Shown in pieces: positions 38,668 through 47,488 of a stretch of DNA of 58,933 bases. Position 1 is the stretch's first letter; the number at the start of each line of letters is the position of its first letter. A model generated the notes under the pieces. The model had not been told where the DNA came from. It ran no database searches and saw nothing but the letters and a program-made list of their open reading frames with translations. The position numbers and the translations under genes are program-made. Origin of the DNA: Paractinoplanes toevensis (lineage in GTDB: Bacteria > Actinomycetota > Actinomycetes > Mycobacteriales > Micromonosporaceae); assembly GCF_018332695.1 (NCBI RefSeq), contig NZ_BOQN01000099.1:1-58933 (forward strand), written 5' to 3'.

Positions 38668-39842
38668 GCGAAAAGGTCTTTTCGGCCCTTTGGGCCGAGA
38701 TCGAGGCCATCGGCCGAGCGTCCAGCGGCGGCTATTTGCGGTACGCGCTGGACGAACCCGAACTTGTCCTGCGCGACTGGTTCCGCAACCAGGCCGACCG
38801 CCGTGACATGCCGGTCACCGACGACGGCAACGGGAACCTGTTCGCCTGGTGGGGCGCGGCGTGGGGACGCGGTGCCGTGCTCACCGGATCGCATTTCGAC
38901 TCGGTGCCGCACGGCGGCGGCTTCGACGGCCCGCTCGGCATCGTCAGCGCGTTCCTGGCCATCGACCAGATGCGCGCGGCCGGCCACACCCCGTCGGTGC
39001 CACTGGCCGTGGTCGCGTTCGTCGAGGAGGAGGGTGGCCGCTTCGGGCTGCCCTGCCTCGGTTCCCGGCTGCTGTCCGGCGCGATCACCCCGTCGAAGGC
39101 CGCCGCGCTGACCGACCAGGACGGCGTGACGTTCGGCGAAGCACTCGGTGCGACCCCGGCCGGTCCGCTGCCCGGCCTGCAATCCCGGATCGGTGCCCTG
39201 GTCGAACTCCACATCGAACAGGGCCGCCAGCTCGAGGTCCCGGTCGGCGTGGCCAGCGCGATCTGGCCGCACGGCCGCTGGCGTTTCGACTTCACCGGGC
39301 ACGGCGACCACGCCGGCACCACCAAGATGGCCGACCGCCGCGACCCGATGCTGACCTTCGCCTACACGGTGCTGGCCGCCAACAAGGAGGCCCGGCTCTC
39401 CGGAGCGCACGCCACGATGGCCCGGGTCGAGGTGGAACCGAACGCCACCAATGCCATCCCGTCGCTGGTGCGGGGCTGGCTGGACGCCCGCGCGGCGGAC
39501 ACCGCGACGATGGACTCGCTGGTCGAGGCGGTCATCAAGCGGGCCACCGAGCGGGCCGGCCGGGACGGCACCGAGGTCGCGGTCACGTCCGAGTCGCTGA
39601 GCGCCGAGGTCACCTTCGACACAGCGCTGGCCCACCGCCTGTCCGGTCTGCTGGACGACGCCCCGATCCTGCCGACCAGCGCCGGCCACGACGCCGGGGT
39701 GCTGTCCGCCCTGGTACCGACGGCGATGCTGTTCGTCCGCAACCCGACCGGCATCTCGCACTCGCCGGCCGAGTTCGCCGAGCCCGCCGACTGCGCCGCG
39801 GGGGTCGACGCCCTGGCCCGGGTCCTGAGCGAGCTGACATGA
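38664..39842 (+). CDS. M20-family amidohydrolase (allantoate amidohydrolase-like)
   Basis: A 392-residue metal-dependent amidohydrolase of the allantoate / N-carbamoyl amino acid hydrolase type. Metal ligands are visible in GSHFDSVPHGGGFDGPLGI (His, Asp), VEEEGGRFGLPCLGS (Glu), VELHIEQG (His) and SAGHDAGVLS (His). It overlaps hutU and hutF by ATGA, so it belongs to the histidine pathway. No hutG is present; after HutF the product is N-formylglutamate. This protein probably removes the formyl group, an inferred replacement for HutG. Confidence 0.88.
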
Positions 39843-41131
39843 CGGTCTACCGGGCCGACTACGCCTGGCTGGGCGACCGGATCGAGCGGGACGTCGGCAT
39901 CGAGGTGACCGACGGCCGGTTCGCCGCGGTCGGCCCCGGCTCGGGCGGGGAACGGTTGCCGGGGTTGGTGCTGCCCGGGTTCGCCAACGCCCACTCGCAC
40001 GCCTTTCACCGGGCGCTGCGCGGCCGCACCCACACCGGCGGGCCGGGCAGTTTCTGGACCTGGCGCGATCTCATGTACCGGGTGGCCGCGACCCTCGACC
40101 CGGACGGTTACCTGCGGCTGGCCCGCGCGGTCTTCGCCGAGATGGCGCTGTCCGGCATCACCGCCGTCGGCGAGTTCCACTACCTGCACCACTCCCCCGA
40201 CGGCACGCCCTACGCCGATCCCAACGCCATGGGCCACGCCCTGATCGAGGCCGCCCGTCAGGCCGGCATCCGGATCACCCTGCTGGACACGCTCTACCTG
40301 CAGTCCGGTGTGGACGGAAAGCCGCTGGAAGGCGTTCAACGCCGCTTCGGCGACGAAAACCCGGAACGCTGGGCCGGGCGGGTGGCCGGGCTGGCGGCCG
40401 CGCCGCACGCGGTGATCGGTGCGGCAATTCATTCCGTACGGGCGGTGCCCGCGCACCACCTCGCGGCGCTGGCCGGACGTGGGCCGCTGCACGTCCACCT
40501 CTCCGAACAGCCCGCCGAGAACGAGCAGTGCCGGGCGGTGCACGGCTGCACCCCCACCGAGCTGCTCGACCGGCACGGCATCCTCGGCCCGGACACCACG
40601 GCCGTGCACGCCACCCATCTGACCGACCACGACGTGAAGCTGCTCAGCAGCACCCGGACCGGCATCTGCATGTGCCCGACCACCGAACGCGACCTGGCCG
40701 ACGGCATCGGCCGGGCCCGCGACCTGGCCGACGCCGGTTCCCCACTGAGCCTGGGCAGCGACAGCCACGCCGTGATCGACATGCTCGAGGAGGCGCGCGC
40801 CCTGGAGATGAACGAGCGCCTGGCCACCCGGCGGCGCGGCCGGTTCACCCCGGCCGAGCTGATCACCGCGGCCGCCGCGCACGCCGCCATCGGCTGGGCC
40901 GACGCCGGCACGATCGTCGTCGGCAACCGTGCCGACCTGGTCTGCCTTCGTTTGGACTCGGTCCGCACGGCCGGCTCCGACCCGGCCGCCGCGATCCTGG
41001 CCGCGACCGCCGCCGACGTCACCCACGTGATCGCCGACGGCCGCGCGATCGTCACCGACGGCCGCCACACCGCGATCGACGTCCCGCGCGCGCTGTCCGA
41101 GGCCCTGTCGCTCGCCGAGGCCCGGTCATGA
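39839..41131 (+). CDS. hutF: Formimidoylglutamate deiminase
   Basis: A 430-residue zinc amidohydrolase converting N-formimino-glutamate to N-formylglutamate plus ammonia. Landmarks are GFANAHSHAFHRALRG (metal His pair), VGEFHYLHHSPDG, VHLSEQPAENEQC, HATHLTDHD and LGSDSHAVID. Its presence marks the five-step branch of histidine breakdown. It is embedded in the operon by ATGA overlaps on both sides. Confidence 0.95.
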   Translation: MTVYRADYAWLGDRIERDVGIEVTDGRFAAVGPGSGGERLPGLVLPGFANAHSHAFHRALRGRTHTGGPGSFWTWRDLMYRVAATLDPDGYLRLARAVFAEMALSGITAVGEFHYLHHSPDGTPYADPNAMGHALIEAARQAGIRITLLDTLYLQSGVDGKPLEGVQRRFGDENPERWAGRVAGLAAAPHAVIGAAIHSVRAVPAHHLAALAGRGPLHVHLSEQPAENEQCRAVHGCTPTELLDRHGILGPDTTAVHATHLTDHDVKLLSSTRTGICMCPTTERDLADGIGRARDLADAGSPLSLGSDSHAVIDMLEEARALEMNERLATRRRGRFTPAELITAAAAHAAIGWADAGTIVVGNRADLVCLRLDSVRTAGSDPAAAILAATAADVTHVIADGRAIVTDGRHTAIDVPRALSEALSLAEARS

Positions 41132-42291
41132 CCACTCTGCTCATCGACAACATCGGCGAGCTCGTCACCAATGAGGACGGTGGCGAAGGACCGCTCGGGT
41201 TGCGCCGCAGGGCCGCCGTGCTGATCGACCGCGATCGGATCGCCTGGGTCGGGCCGAGTTTCCACGCGCCGGCGGCCGACCGGCGGTTCGACGTCGACGG
41301 AGCGGCGGTGCTGCCCGGGTTCGTCGACAGCCATGCCCACCTCGTCTTTGCCGGGGACCGGGCCGCCGAGTTCGCGGCACGGATGGCCGGCGAGCCCTAC
41401 ACCGGTGGCGGCATCCGCACGACCGTCGGCGCGACCCGATCGGCCACCGACGACGAGCTGCGGCAGGCCACCGAAAGGCTGGTCGTCGAGGCCCGGCGGC
41501 AGGGCACCACCACCATCGAGATCAAGAGCGGGTACGGGCTCACGGTCGAGGACGAGGCTCGGTCGCTGCGCATCGCCCGGGAGTTCACCGAGGAGACCAC
41601 GCTGCTCGGAGCCCATGTCGTGCCGGCCGAGCACGCCGACAACCCGTGGCGGTACGTCTCGATGGTGTGCGGTCCGATGCTCGCGGCCGCCAAGCCGTAC
41701 GCGAAGTGGATGGATGTTTTCTGCGAACGTGGCGCCTTCGACGAGGATCAGGCGCGCACGATCCTCACCGCCGGCCGCGACGCCGGGCTCGGGTTGCGGG
41801 TGCACGGCAACCAACTCGGGCCGGGGCCGGGCGTGCAACTCGCCGTGGAACTCGGCGCGGCCAGCGTCGACCACTGCACCCACCTCGACGACTCCGATGT
41901 GGAGGCGCTGGCCGACTCGGACACCGTCGCCACACTGCTGCCGGGGGCCGAGTTCTCCACCCGGTCGCCCTACCCGGACGCGCGGCGACTCCTCGATGCC
42001 GGCGTGACCGTGGCGCTGGCGACCGACTGCAACCCCGGTTCGTCGTACACGTCCTCCATGCCGTTCTGCATCGCCCTCGCCGTACGGGAAATGCGAATGA
42101 CCCCGGCCGAGGCCGTGCGGGCCGCGACCGCCGGCGGAGCTCGCGCCCTTCGGCGCGAGGACGTCGGGTTCGTGCGCGCCGGAGCGCGCGCCGATCTGAT
42201 CGTGCTGGACGCACCGTCCCACCTGCACCTGGCCTACCGGCCCGGAGTTCCCCTGGTTCGCACTGTTCTGCACAACGGAGTACCGCAATGA
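41128..42291 (+). CDS. hutI: Imidazolonepropionase
   Basis: A 387-residue zinc amidohydrolase opening the imidazolone ring, step 3 of the pathway. Visible motifs are FVDSHAHLVFAGDRAAEF, TTTIEIKSGYGL, VHGNQLG, SVDHCTHLDDSD, ATDCNPGSSYTSSMP and GARADLIVLDAP. Length and order fit the family. ATGA overlaps join it to hutF and hutH. Confidence 0.96.
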   Translation: MTTLLIDNIGELVTNEDGGEGPLGLRRRAAVLIDRDRIAWVGPSFHAPAADRRFDVDGAAVLPGFVDSHAHLVFAGDRAAEFAARMAGEPYTGGGIRTTVGATRSATDDELRQATERLVVEARRQGTTTIEIKSGYGLTVEDEARSLRIAREFTEETTLLGAHVVPAEHADNPWRYVSMVCGPMLAAAKPYAKWMDVFCERGAFDEDQARTILTAGRDAGLGLRVHGNQLGPGPGVQLAVELGAASVDHCTHLDDSDVEALADSDTVATLLPGAEFSTRSPYPDARRLLDAGVTVALATDCNPGSSYTSSMPFCIALAVREMRMTPAEAVRAATAGGARALRREDVGFVRAGARADLIVLDAPSHLHLAYRPGVPLVRTVLHNGVPQ

Positions 42292-43820
42292 TCACTGTTC
42301 AGCCCACCGGCGTCACCCCCGCCGAGGTCGTCGCGGTCGCCCGCGAGGACGCCAAGGTCGAGCTCGCCCCGGCCACCGTCGAGGCGATGGCCACCAGCCG
42401 CGCGATCGTCGACAAGATCGAGGCGTCCGGCCGGCCGGTCTACGGGGTCTCCACCGGCTTCGGCGCCCTGGCCAGCACGTTCATCGACCCGTCCCGCCGG
42501 GCCGAATTGCAGCACGCGCTGATCCGCTCGCACGCGGCCGGCATCGGCGCGCCGATGCCGCGCGAGGTGGTGCGGGCCATGATGCTGCTGCGGTTGCGGT
42601 CGCTGGCACTCGGCCACTCGGGGGTACGGCCGGAGCTCGCGCAAGGACTGGCCGACCTGCTCAACCACGACATCACGCCGTGGGTGCCGGAGCACGGCTC
42701 GCTCGGTGCGTCCGGTGACCTGGCGCCGCTCGCCCACTGCGCGATCGTGCTGCTCGGCGAGGGCTGGGTGCTGGCCGCGGACGGCCGGCGGGTCGACGCC
42801 GCCGACGCACTGGGGGATGCCGGACTGAAACCGCTCGAGCTGGCGGCCAAGGAGGGGCTCGCGCTGATCAACGGGACCGACGGCATGCTCGGCATGCTGC
42901 TACTGGCCCTGGACGACGCGCGGCACCTGTTCTCGATGGCCGACGTGACCACGGCGCTCGCGATCGAGGCGATGCTCGGCTCCGAGCGGCCGTTCCTGCC
43001 GGAGCTGCACGCGATCCGGCCGCACCCCGGCCAGGCCGCCTCGGCCGCGAACATCCACAAGCTGCTGCAGGATTCGCGGATCATGGACTCGCACCGGGAC
43101 GACCTGGCGCACGCGGTGCAGGACGCGTACTCGATGCGCTGCGCCCCGCAGGTGGCCGGCGCGGCCCGGGACACCCTGGACTTCGCGGCCCAGGTGGCGG
43201 GCCGGGAACTGATCTCGGTGGTGGACAACCCGGTCGTGCTGCCGGACGGACGGGTCGAGTCGACCGGCAACTTCCACGGCGAGCCGCTCGCGTTCGCCGC
43301 CGACTTCCTGGCCATCGCGGCCGCCGAGGTCGGCGCGATCGCCGAACGGCGGGTGGACCGGCTGCTCGACGTGACCCGGTCCCGCGAACTGCCACCGTTC
43401 CTGTCACCCGACGCCGGCGTCAACTCCGGTCTGATGATCGCCCAGTACACGGCGGCGGGCATCGTGGCCGAGAACCGGCGGCTCGCGGTGCCGGCCTCCG
43501 CCGACTCGCTGCCGACCAGCGGCATGCAGGAGGACCACGTCTCGATGGGCTGGGCCGCGACCAAGAAGCTGCGGACCGTGCTGGACAACCTGACCTCGCT
43601 GCTCGCCGTCGAACTGCTCAGCGCGGTGCGCGGCCTGCAACTGCGGGCACCGCTCGCCCCGTCACCGGCCGGGCGGGCCGCGATCGCGGCCGTGGCCCCG
43701 TTCGCGGGCGAGCCGGGCCCGGACATCTTCCTGGCTCCGGCCCTGGAGGAGGCCCGCGCGGTGATCAGCCGCCGGGAGCTGCGCGCCGAGATCGAGGCCC
43801 ACGTGGGGAAGCTGCTGTAG
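42288..43820 (+). CDS. hutH: Histidine ammonia-lyase
   Basis: A 510-residue lyase that deaminates histidine to urocanate, the first pathway step, although it is the last gene in the operon. The autocatalytic MIO cofactor forms from A141-S142-G143 in GSLGASGDLAPLAH. YGVSTGFGAL, LINGTDGMLG, DAYSMRCAPQV and TSGMQEDHVSMG are other active-site motifs. Length is normal. A terminator-like hairpin follows at 43839. Confidence 0.97.
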   Translation: MITVQPTGVTPAEVVAVAREDAKVELAPATVEAMATSRAIVDKIEASGRPVYGVSTGFGALASTFIDPSRRAELQHALIRSHAAGIGAPMPREVVRAMMLLRLRSLALGHSGVRPELAQGLADLLNHDITPWVPEHGSLGASGDLAPLAHCAIVLLGEGWVLAADGRRVDAADALGDAGLKPLELAAKEGLALINGTDGMLGMLLLALDDARHLFSMADVTTALAIEAMLGSERPFLPELHAIRPHPGQAASAANIHKLLQDSRIMDSHRDDLAHAVQDAYSMRCAPQVAGAARDTLDFAAQVAGRELISVVDNPVVLPDGRVESTGNFHGEPLAFAADFLAIAAAEVGAIAERRVDRLLDVTRSRELPPFLSPDAGVNSGLMIAQYTAAGIVAENRRLAVPASADSLPTSGMQEDHVSMGWAATKKLRTVLDNLTSLLAVELLSAVRGLQLRAPLAPSPAGRAAIAAVAPFAGEPGPDIFLAPALEEARAVISRRELRAEIEAHVGKLL

Positions 43821-43838
43821 TCCCGCGGGAAATCGGAC

Positions 43839-43859
43839 GCGGGAAAGGACGTTTCCCGC
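43839..43859 (+). terminator. Hairpin ending the hut operon
   Basis: GCGGGAAA pairs with TTTCCCGC across GGACG, 19 bp after the hutH stop and 13 bp before the LeuRS start. Confidence 0.55.
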
Positions 43860-43871
43860 TAACTTTCGCAC

Positions 43872-45782
43872 ATGACGGGCTACGACTTTCGCGCACTGCA
43901 GGAACGCTGGCTGCCGGTGTGGGAGTCGCTGGGCCTCTTCGCCGCGCACGACCCGGCCCGCGAGCGGCGCTACCTGGTCGACATGTTCGCCTACCCCTCC
44001 GGCGACCTGCACATGGGCCACGCCGAGGCGTACGCGATCGGTGATGTCATCGCCCGCTACTGGGTGCAGTGCGGCTTCGACGTGCTGCACCCGGTCGGCT
44101 GGGACTCGTTCGGCCTGCCCGCCGAGAACGCGGCCATCCGGCGCGACCAGCACCCGGCCGACTGGACGTACGCGAACATCGCCACCCAGGCCGAGTCGTT
44201 CCGCCGCTATGCCGTCTCGTTCGACTGGGCGACCAGGCTGCACACCAGCGACCCGTCCTACTACCGCTGGACACAGTGGCTGTTCCTGCGGTTCTTCGAG
44301 CGCGGCCTGGCCTACCGCGCTCGGGCCGCGGTCAACTGGTGCCCGGCCGACCGGACGGTGCTGGCCAACGAGCAGGTGGTGGGCGGCCGCTGCGAGCGGT
44401 GCGGCAGCGAGGTGAGCACGCGGGAGCTGACCCAGTGGTTCCTGCGCACCACCGCGTACGCGGACCGGCTGCTGGCCGACATGTCCCAGCTGGAAGGTCA
44501 CTGGCCGGCGCACATCCTGACCATGCAGCGCAACTGGATCGGCCACCCACCCGACTATCACCTGCGGGACTGGCTGATCTCCCGGCAGCGCTTCTGGGGT
44601 TGTCCGATCCCGATCGTGCACTGCGACTCCTGCGGCGAGGTCGGCGTCCCCGACGACGAGCTGCCGGTCCGCCTGCCCGACCTGCGCGGCGCCGCCCTGG
44701 CCCCGAAGGACGTCTCCCCGCTGGCCGCCGCCACCGACTGGGTGTCGGTGCCCTGCCCGAAATGCGGCGCCCCGGCCCGGCGCGACACCGACACGATCGA
44801 CACGTTCGTCGACTCGAGCTGGTATTTCCTGCGCTACCCCAACCCGGCCTACGACCAGGGCCCGTTCGACCCGGCGGCAGTGCGCCAGGTCGACCAGTAC
44901 TTCGGCGGCCCCGAACACGCGGTGCTGCACCTGCTGTACGCCCGCTTCTTCACCAAGGTCCTGTACGACCTGGGCCTGGTCGACTTCACCGAGCCGTTCC
45001 GCGCCCTGACCACCCAGGGCCACGTGATCCTGAACGGCGCCGCGATGAGCAAGTCCAAGGGCAACATGGTCGACCTGGGCGAACAGATCTCGAAATACGG
45101 CGTCGACGCCGTCCGCCTGGCGATGGTCTTCGCCGGCCCGCCGGAGGAGGACATCGACTGGGCCGACATCTCCCCCGGCGGCTCGGTCCGCTTCCTGTCC
45201 CGCACGCTGTCACTGACCACCCGAGTCCCGGCCGCACCCGCCGCGCCCGCGCCCGCCACGCCCGGCGGGCCGACTTTCGTCGGTGGTGGCCGGGGCGAGC
45301 CCACCGAACTGCGGCGCACCACCCATCGGCTGCTGCGGGCGATCACCGACCTGATCGAGGCGCGCCGGCTGAACGTGGCCGTCGCCCGGCTGATGGAGCT
45401 GGTCACGGCGGCCCGCGAGGCGCCCGCCGACGACCCCGCGCTGCGCGAGACCGTCGAAGCGATCGCCATCGTGCTGTCGCTGTTCGCGCCCTACACCGCC
45501 GAGGAGATGTGGTCCCGGCTGGGCCACCCACCCGGCGTCGCCAAGGCCGGCTGGCCCACGATCGACTCGGCTCTGGCCGCCCAGCGCACCGCCGTCTGCG
45601 CCGTGCAGGTCAACGGCAAGGTCCGCGACCGCCTGACCGTCCCCGCCGACATCACCGACGCCGACCTGACCGCGCTGGCACTGGCCTCCCCCGCCGTCGC
45701 CACCTACATCGGCGACGGCACAGCGCCACCCCGCACCATCGTGCGAGCTCCCAAGTTGGTCAACATCGTCATGCCGACCTAA
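43872..45782 (+). CDS. Leucyl-tRNA synthetase lacking the CP1 editing domain
   Basis: A 636-residue class I synthetase; ordinary bacterial LeuRS has 800 residues or more. The catalytic core is present: HIGH motif H47-M-G-H50 in SGDLHMGH, zinc-finger cysteines CERCG and CDSCG, DTFVDSSWYF, and MSKS at 392-395 (first Lys of KMSKS is Ala). The anticodon and C-terminal domains are complete (VQVNGKVRDRL, KLVNIVMPT). The CP1 editing domain, expected after RNWIG, is missing: residues 218-240 run MQRNWIG-HPPDYHL-RDWLISRQRFWG. It is a single gene after hut, ATG 43872. It may be a second LeuRS, for example drug-resistant or specialised; a conventional leuS elsewhere is expected but not seen. Confidence 0.9.
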   Translation: MTGYDFRALQERWLPVWESLGLFAAHDPARERRYLVDMFAYPSGDLHMGHAEAYAIGDVIARYWVQCGFDVLHPVGWDSFGLPAENAAIRRDQHPADWTYANIATQAESFRRYAVSFDWATRLHTSDPSYYRWTQWLFLRFFERGLAYRARAAVNWCPADRTVLANEQVVGGRCERCGSEVSTRELTQWFLRTTAYADRLLADMSQLEGHWPAHILTMQRNWIGHPPDYHLRDWLISRQRFWGCPIPIVHCDSCGEVGVPDDELPVRLPDLRGAALAPKDVSPLAAATDWVSVPCPKCGAPARRDTDTIDTFVDSSWYFLRYPNPAYDQGPFDPAAVRQVDQYFGGPEHAVLHLLYARFFTKVLYDLGLVDFTEPFRALTTQGHVILNGAAMSKSKGNMVDLGEQISKYGVDAVRLAMVFAGPPEEDIDWADISPGGSVRFLSRTLSLTTRVPAAPAAPAPATPGGPTFVGGGRGEPTELRRTTHRLLRAITDLIEARRLNVAVARLMELVTAAREAPADDPALRETVEAIAIVLSLFAPYTAEEMWSRLGHPPGVAKAGWPTIDSALAAQRTAVCAVQVNGKVRDRLTVPADITDADLTALALASPAVATYIGDGTAPPRTIVRAPKLVNIVMPT

Positions 45783-45841
45783 CCCTCGTCGGCCCGGCCC
45801 GTCGCCGAACCAACCGCCTGCCGGTCCAGCCCTTCGCCGAC

Positions 45842-46456
45842 CTAGCGGGGGAGTTCCTTCGCGATCACCTTGGCCAGCTCGCGGAACGCCTTGCCGCGGT
45901 GGCTGATCGCGTCTTTCTCGGCCGGGCTCAGCTCCGCGTTCGTGCGGGTCTGACCCTCGCCCAGGAAGATCGGGTCGTAGCCGAAGCCGCCCTCGCCGCG
46001 CCGCGCCCGCAGGATCGTGCCGCGCTGCTTGCCCTCGACCAGGTGCTCCCGCCCGTTCGGCAGGACCAGTGCGGCCGCGCACACGAACGCGCCACCCCGA
46101 TGCTCGTCACCCACGTCGGAGATCTGCGCCAGCACCAGCTCGAGATTGGCCCCGTCGTTGCCGTGGCCGCCGGACCAGCGCGCGCTGAACACCCCGGGCA
46201 TCCCGTTGAGCGCGTCGACCGCGATGCCGGAGTCGTCGGCCACCGTGGGCAGTCCGGTGCGCTTGGCGCCCTCACGGGCCTTGATCAGGGCGTTTTCCCC
46301 AAAGGTCAGCCCGGTCTCCGGCACGTCGGGATAGTCGGGGAAGTCGCCCAGCCCGACCAGCGCGATCCGCTCGGCGCCCAGCGCCTGGTCGAGAATGCGC
46401 TGAAGCTCCACCAGCTTCTTCTTGTTGGCCGTGGCCAGCAGCAACCGGGCACTCAT
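45842..46456 (-). CDS. rdgB: Non-canonical purine NTP pyrophosphatase (RdgB/HAM1)
   Basis: A 204-residue housecleaning enzyme that hydrolyses dITP, XTP and ITP to monophosphates. Landmarks are LLATANKKKLVELQ, TFGENALIKAREGA, VADDSGIAVDALNG, GVFSARWSG, GEGGFGYDPIFL and AEKDAISHRGKAF. The ATG 46456 overlaps the stop of a 27-codon reading frame (ATGA) that itself overlaps the rph stop. The rph-rdgB pair is widely conserved in actinobacteria. Confidence 0.95.
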   Translation of the reverse strand: MSARLLLATANKKKLVELQRILDQALGAERIALVGLGDFPDYPDVPETGLTFGENALIKAREGAKRTGLPTVADDSGIAVDALNGMPGVFSARWSGGHGNDGANLELVLAQISDVGDEHRGGAFVCAAALVLPNGREHLVEGKQRGTILRARRGEGGFGYDPIFLGEGQTRTNAELSPAEKDAISHRGKAFRELAKVIAKELPR

Positions 46457-46541
46457 GCCAGCTCCTCGCTTCGCTCCGAGCTGCCAAGAGCAAATTCCAC
46501 ACTGAGCTTGCCGATTTGCTCGCTGCGCTCGCTCATGCCAG
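46452..46541. repeat. 80-bp insertion flanked by 10-bp direct repeats
   Basis: CTCATGCCAG occurs at 46452-46461 and again at 46532-46541. Between them lies DNA with two short self-similar blocks, GCGAGCGCAGCGAGC-like and GGAGCGAAGCGAGGA-like on the minus strand. The layout suggests insertion of a small element with duplication of the ATGA junction between rph and rdgB. Confidence 0.7.
46453..46536 (-). CDS. 27-codon bridging reading frame between rph and rdgB
   Basis: On the minus strand an ATG at 46536 overlaps the rph stop (ATGA), and its own stop overlaps the rdgB start (ATGA). It would encode MSERSEQIGKL, then SVEFALG and SSERSEELA. The peptide has no recognisable function. Its value may be to carry ribosomes across the inserted DNA so that rdgB stays translationally coupled. 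ATGAGCGAGCGCAGCGAGC-type starts recur in actinobacterial genomes as I recall. Translation is inferred only from the overlaps. Confidence 0.5.
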   Translation of the reverse strand: MSERSEQIGKLSVEFALGSSERSEELA

Positions 46542-47258
46542 GGCCTTCTGCTGGGCCGCGGCCAGCTCCGCGCAACCGAGGACGCCGAGGTCGAGCAGGG
46601 CGTCCATCTGGTCGCGGCGGAACACGCCGTTCTCCCCGGTGCCCTGCACCTCGACGAAGTCGCCGTCGCCGGTGCACACCACATTCATGTCGACCTCGGC
46701 GGCGACATCCTCCAAATACATCAGATCGAGGCGGGGCTCGCCGTCGATGATGCCGACGCTGACCGCCTGGATCGAGCGGTGCATCACCTTTTCCACCTTG
46801 CCGGCCAGCGACTTGCGGTCGGCCAGCCAGTTGACCGCGTCGTGCAGCGCGACATAGGCGCCGGTGATCGCGGCGGTGCGGGTGCCGCCGTCGGCCTGCA
46901 GCACGTCGCAGTCGAGGACGATCGAGTTTTCCCCGAGGGCCTTCAGGTCGATGCAGGCCCGCAGGCTGCGCCCGATCAGCCGGGAGATCTCGTGGGTGCG
47001 GCCACCGACCTTGCCCTTGATGCTCTCCCGGTCGCCACGGGTGTTGGTGGCGCGGGGCAGCATCGCGTATTCGGCGGTGACCCAGCCGAGGCCGGAACCC
47101 TTGCGCCAGCGCGGCACCCCCTCGGTGACGCTGGCGGTGCAGAGCACGCGGGTGTCGCCGAACTCGACGAGCACCGACCCCTCCGGGTGGATGCTCCACT
47201 TCCGGCTGAGGGTCACGGGTCGTAGCTGGTCGGCCGCTCGGCCGTCGGGTCGTGCCAT
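46533..47258 (-). CDS. rph: Ribonuclease PH
   Basis: A 241-residue phosphorolytic 3' exoribonuclease that trims tRNA precursors. Family motifs are MARPDGR, VTLSRKWSIHPEGSVLVEFGDTRVLC, YAMLPRATNTRGDRE, EISRLIGRSLRA, LDCDVLQADGGTRTAAI and VDMNVVCTGDGDFVEVQGT. ATG 47258 was chosen; the frame upstream is open but unrelated. It is coupled through the bridging frame to rdgB. Confidence 0.96.
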   Translation of the reverse strand: MARPDGRAADQLRPVTLSRKWSIHPEGSVLVEFGDTRVLCTASVTEGVPRWRKGSGLGWVTAEYAMLPRATNTRGDRESIKGKVGGRTHEISRLIGRSLRACIDLKALGENSIVLDCDVLQADGGTRTAAITGAYVALHDAVNWLADRKSLAGKVEKVMHRSIQAVSVGIIDGEPRLDLMYLEDVAAEVDMNVVCTGDGDFVEVQGTGENGVFRRDQMDALLDLGVLGCAELAAAQQKALA

Positions 47259-47325
47259 GCCTTGAACCTTATTGGGTTGGGCGCTGGTTCGCTCTGCCAG
47301 GTCCCGCGCCTGTGGATAACTCCTG

Positions 47326-47488
47326 GGGTCTGTGTCGAAGTAGGGGCCGGGCTGCGGCGTGGCCCAGCCGCCGCCTGGCCGCACGGCTCGAACACCCAGA
47401 TACAACACCGGTATCCGGGCGCCCGCGCCGCGCACCCAGCCGACACCTGGACCTCGCCTCGCTTCGGCCCCTACTTCGACACAGACCC
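47326..47488. repeat. 163-bp element with 24-bp perfect inverted ends
   Basis: Bases 47326-47349 (beginning GGGTCTGTGTCGAAGTAG) are the exact reverse complement of 47465-47488. The 115-bp interior is Pro/Arg-rich GC DNA with no gene. The right end stops exactly at the glycosyltransferase stop codon. It resembles a MITE or IS remnant; no obvious target duplication is seen. Confidence 0.7.

Noticed and set aside
47326..47488. Simple intrinsic terminator of the glycosyltransferase gene
   Set aside because: The two 24-bp arms are 115 bp apart, far too long a loop for an ordinary terminator, so an element with inverted ends was preferred.
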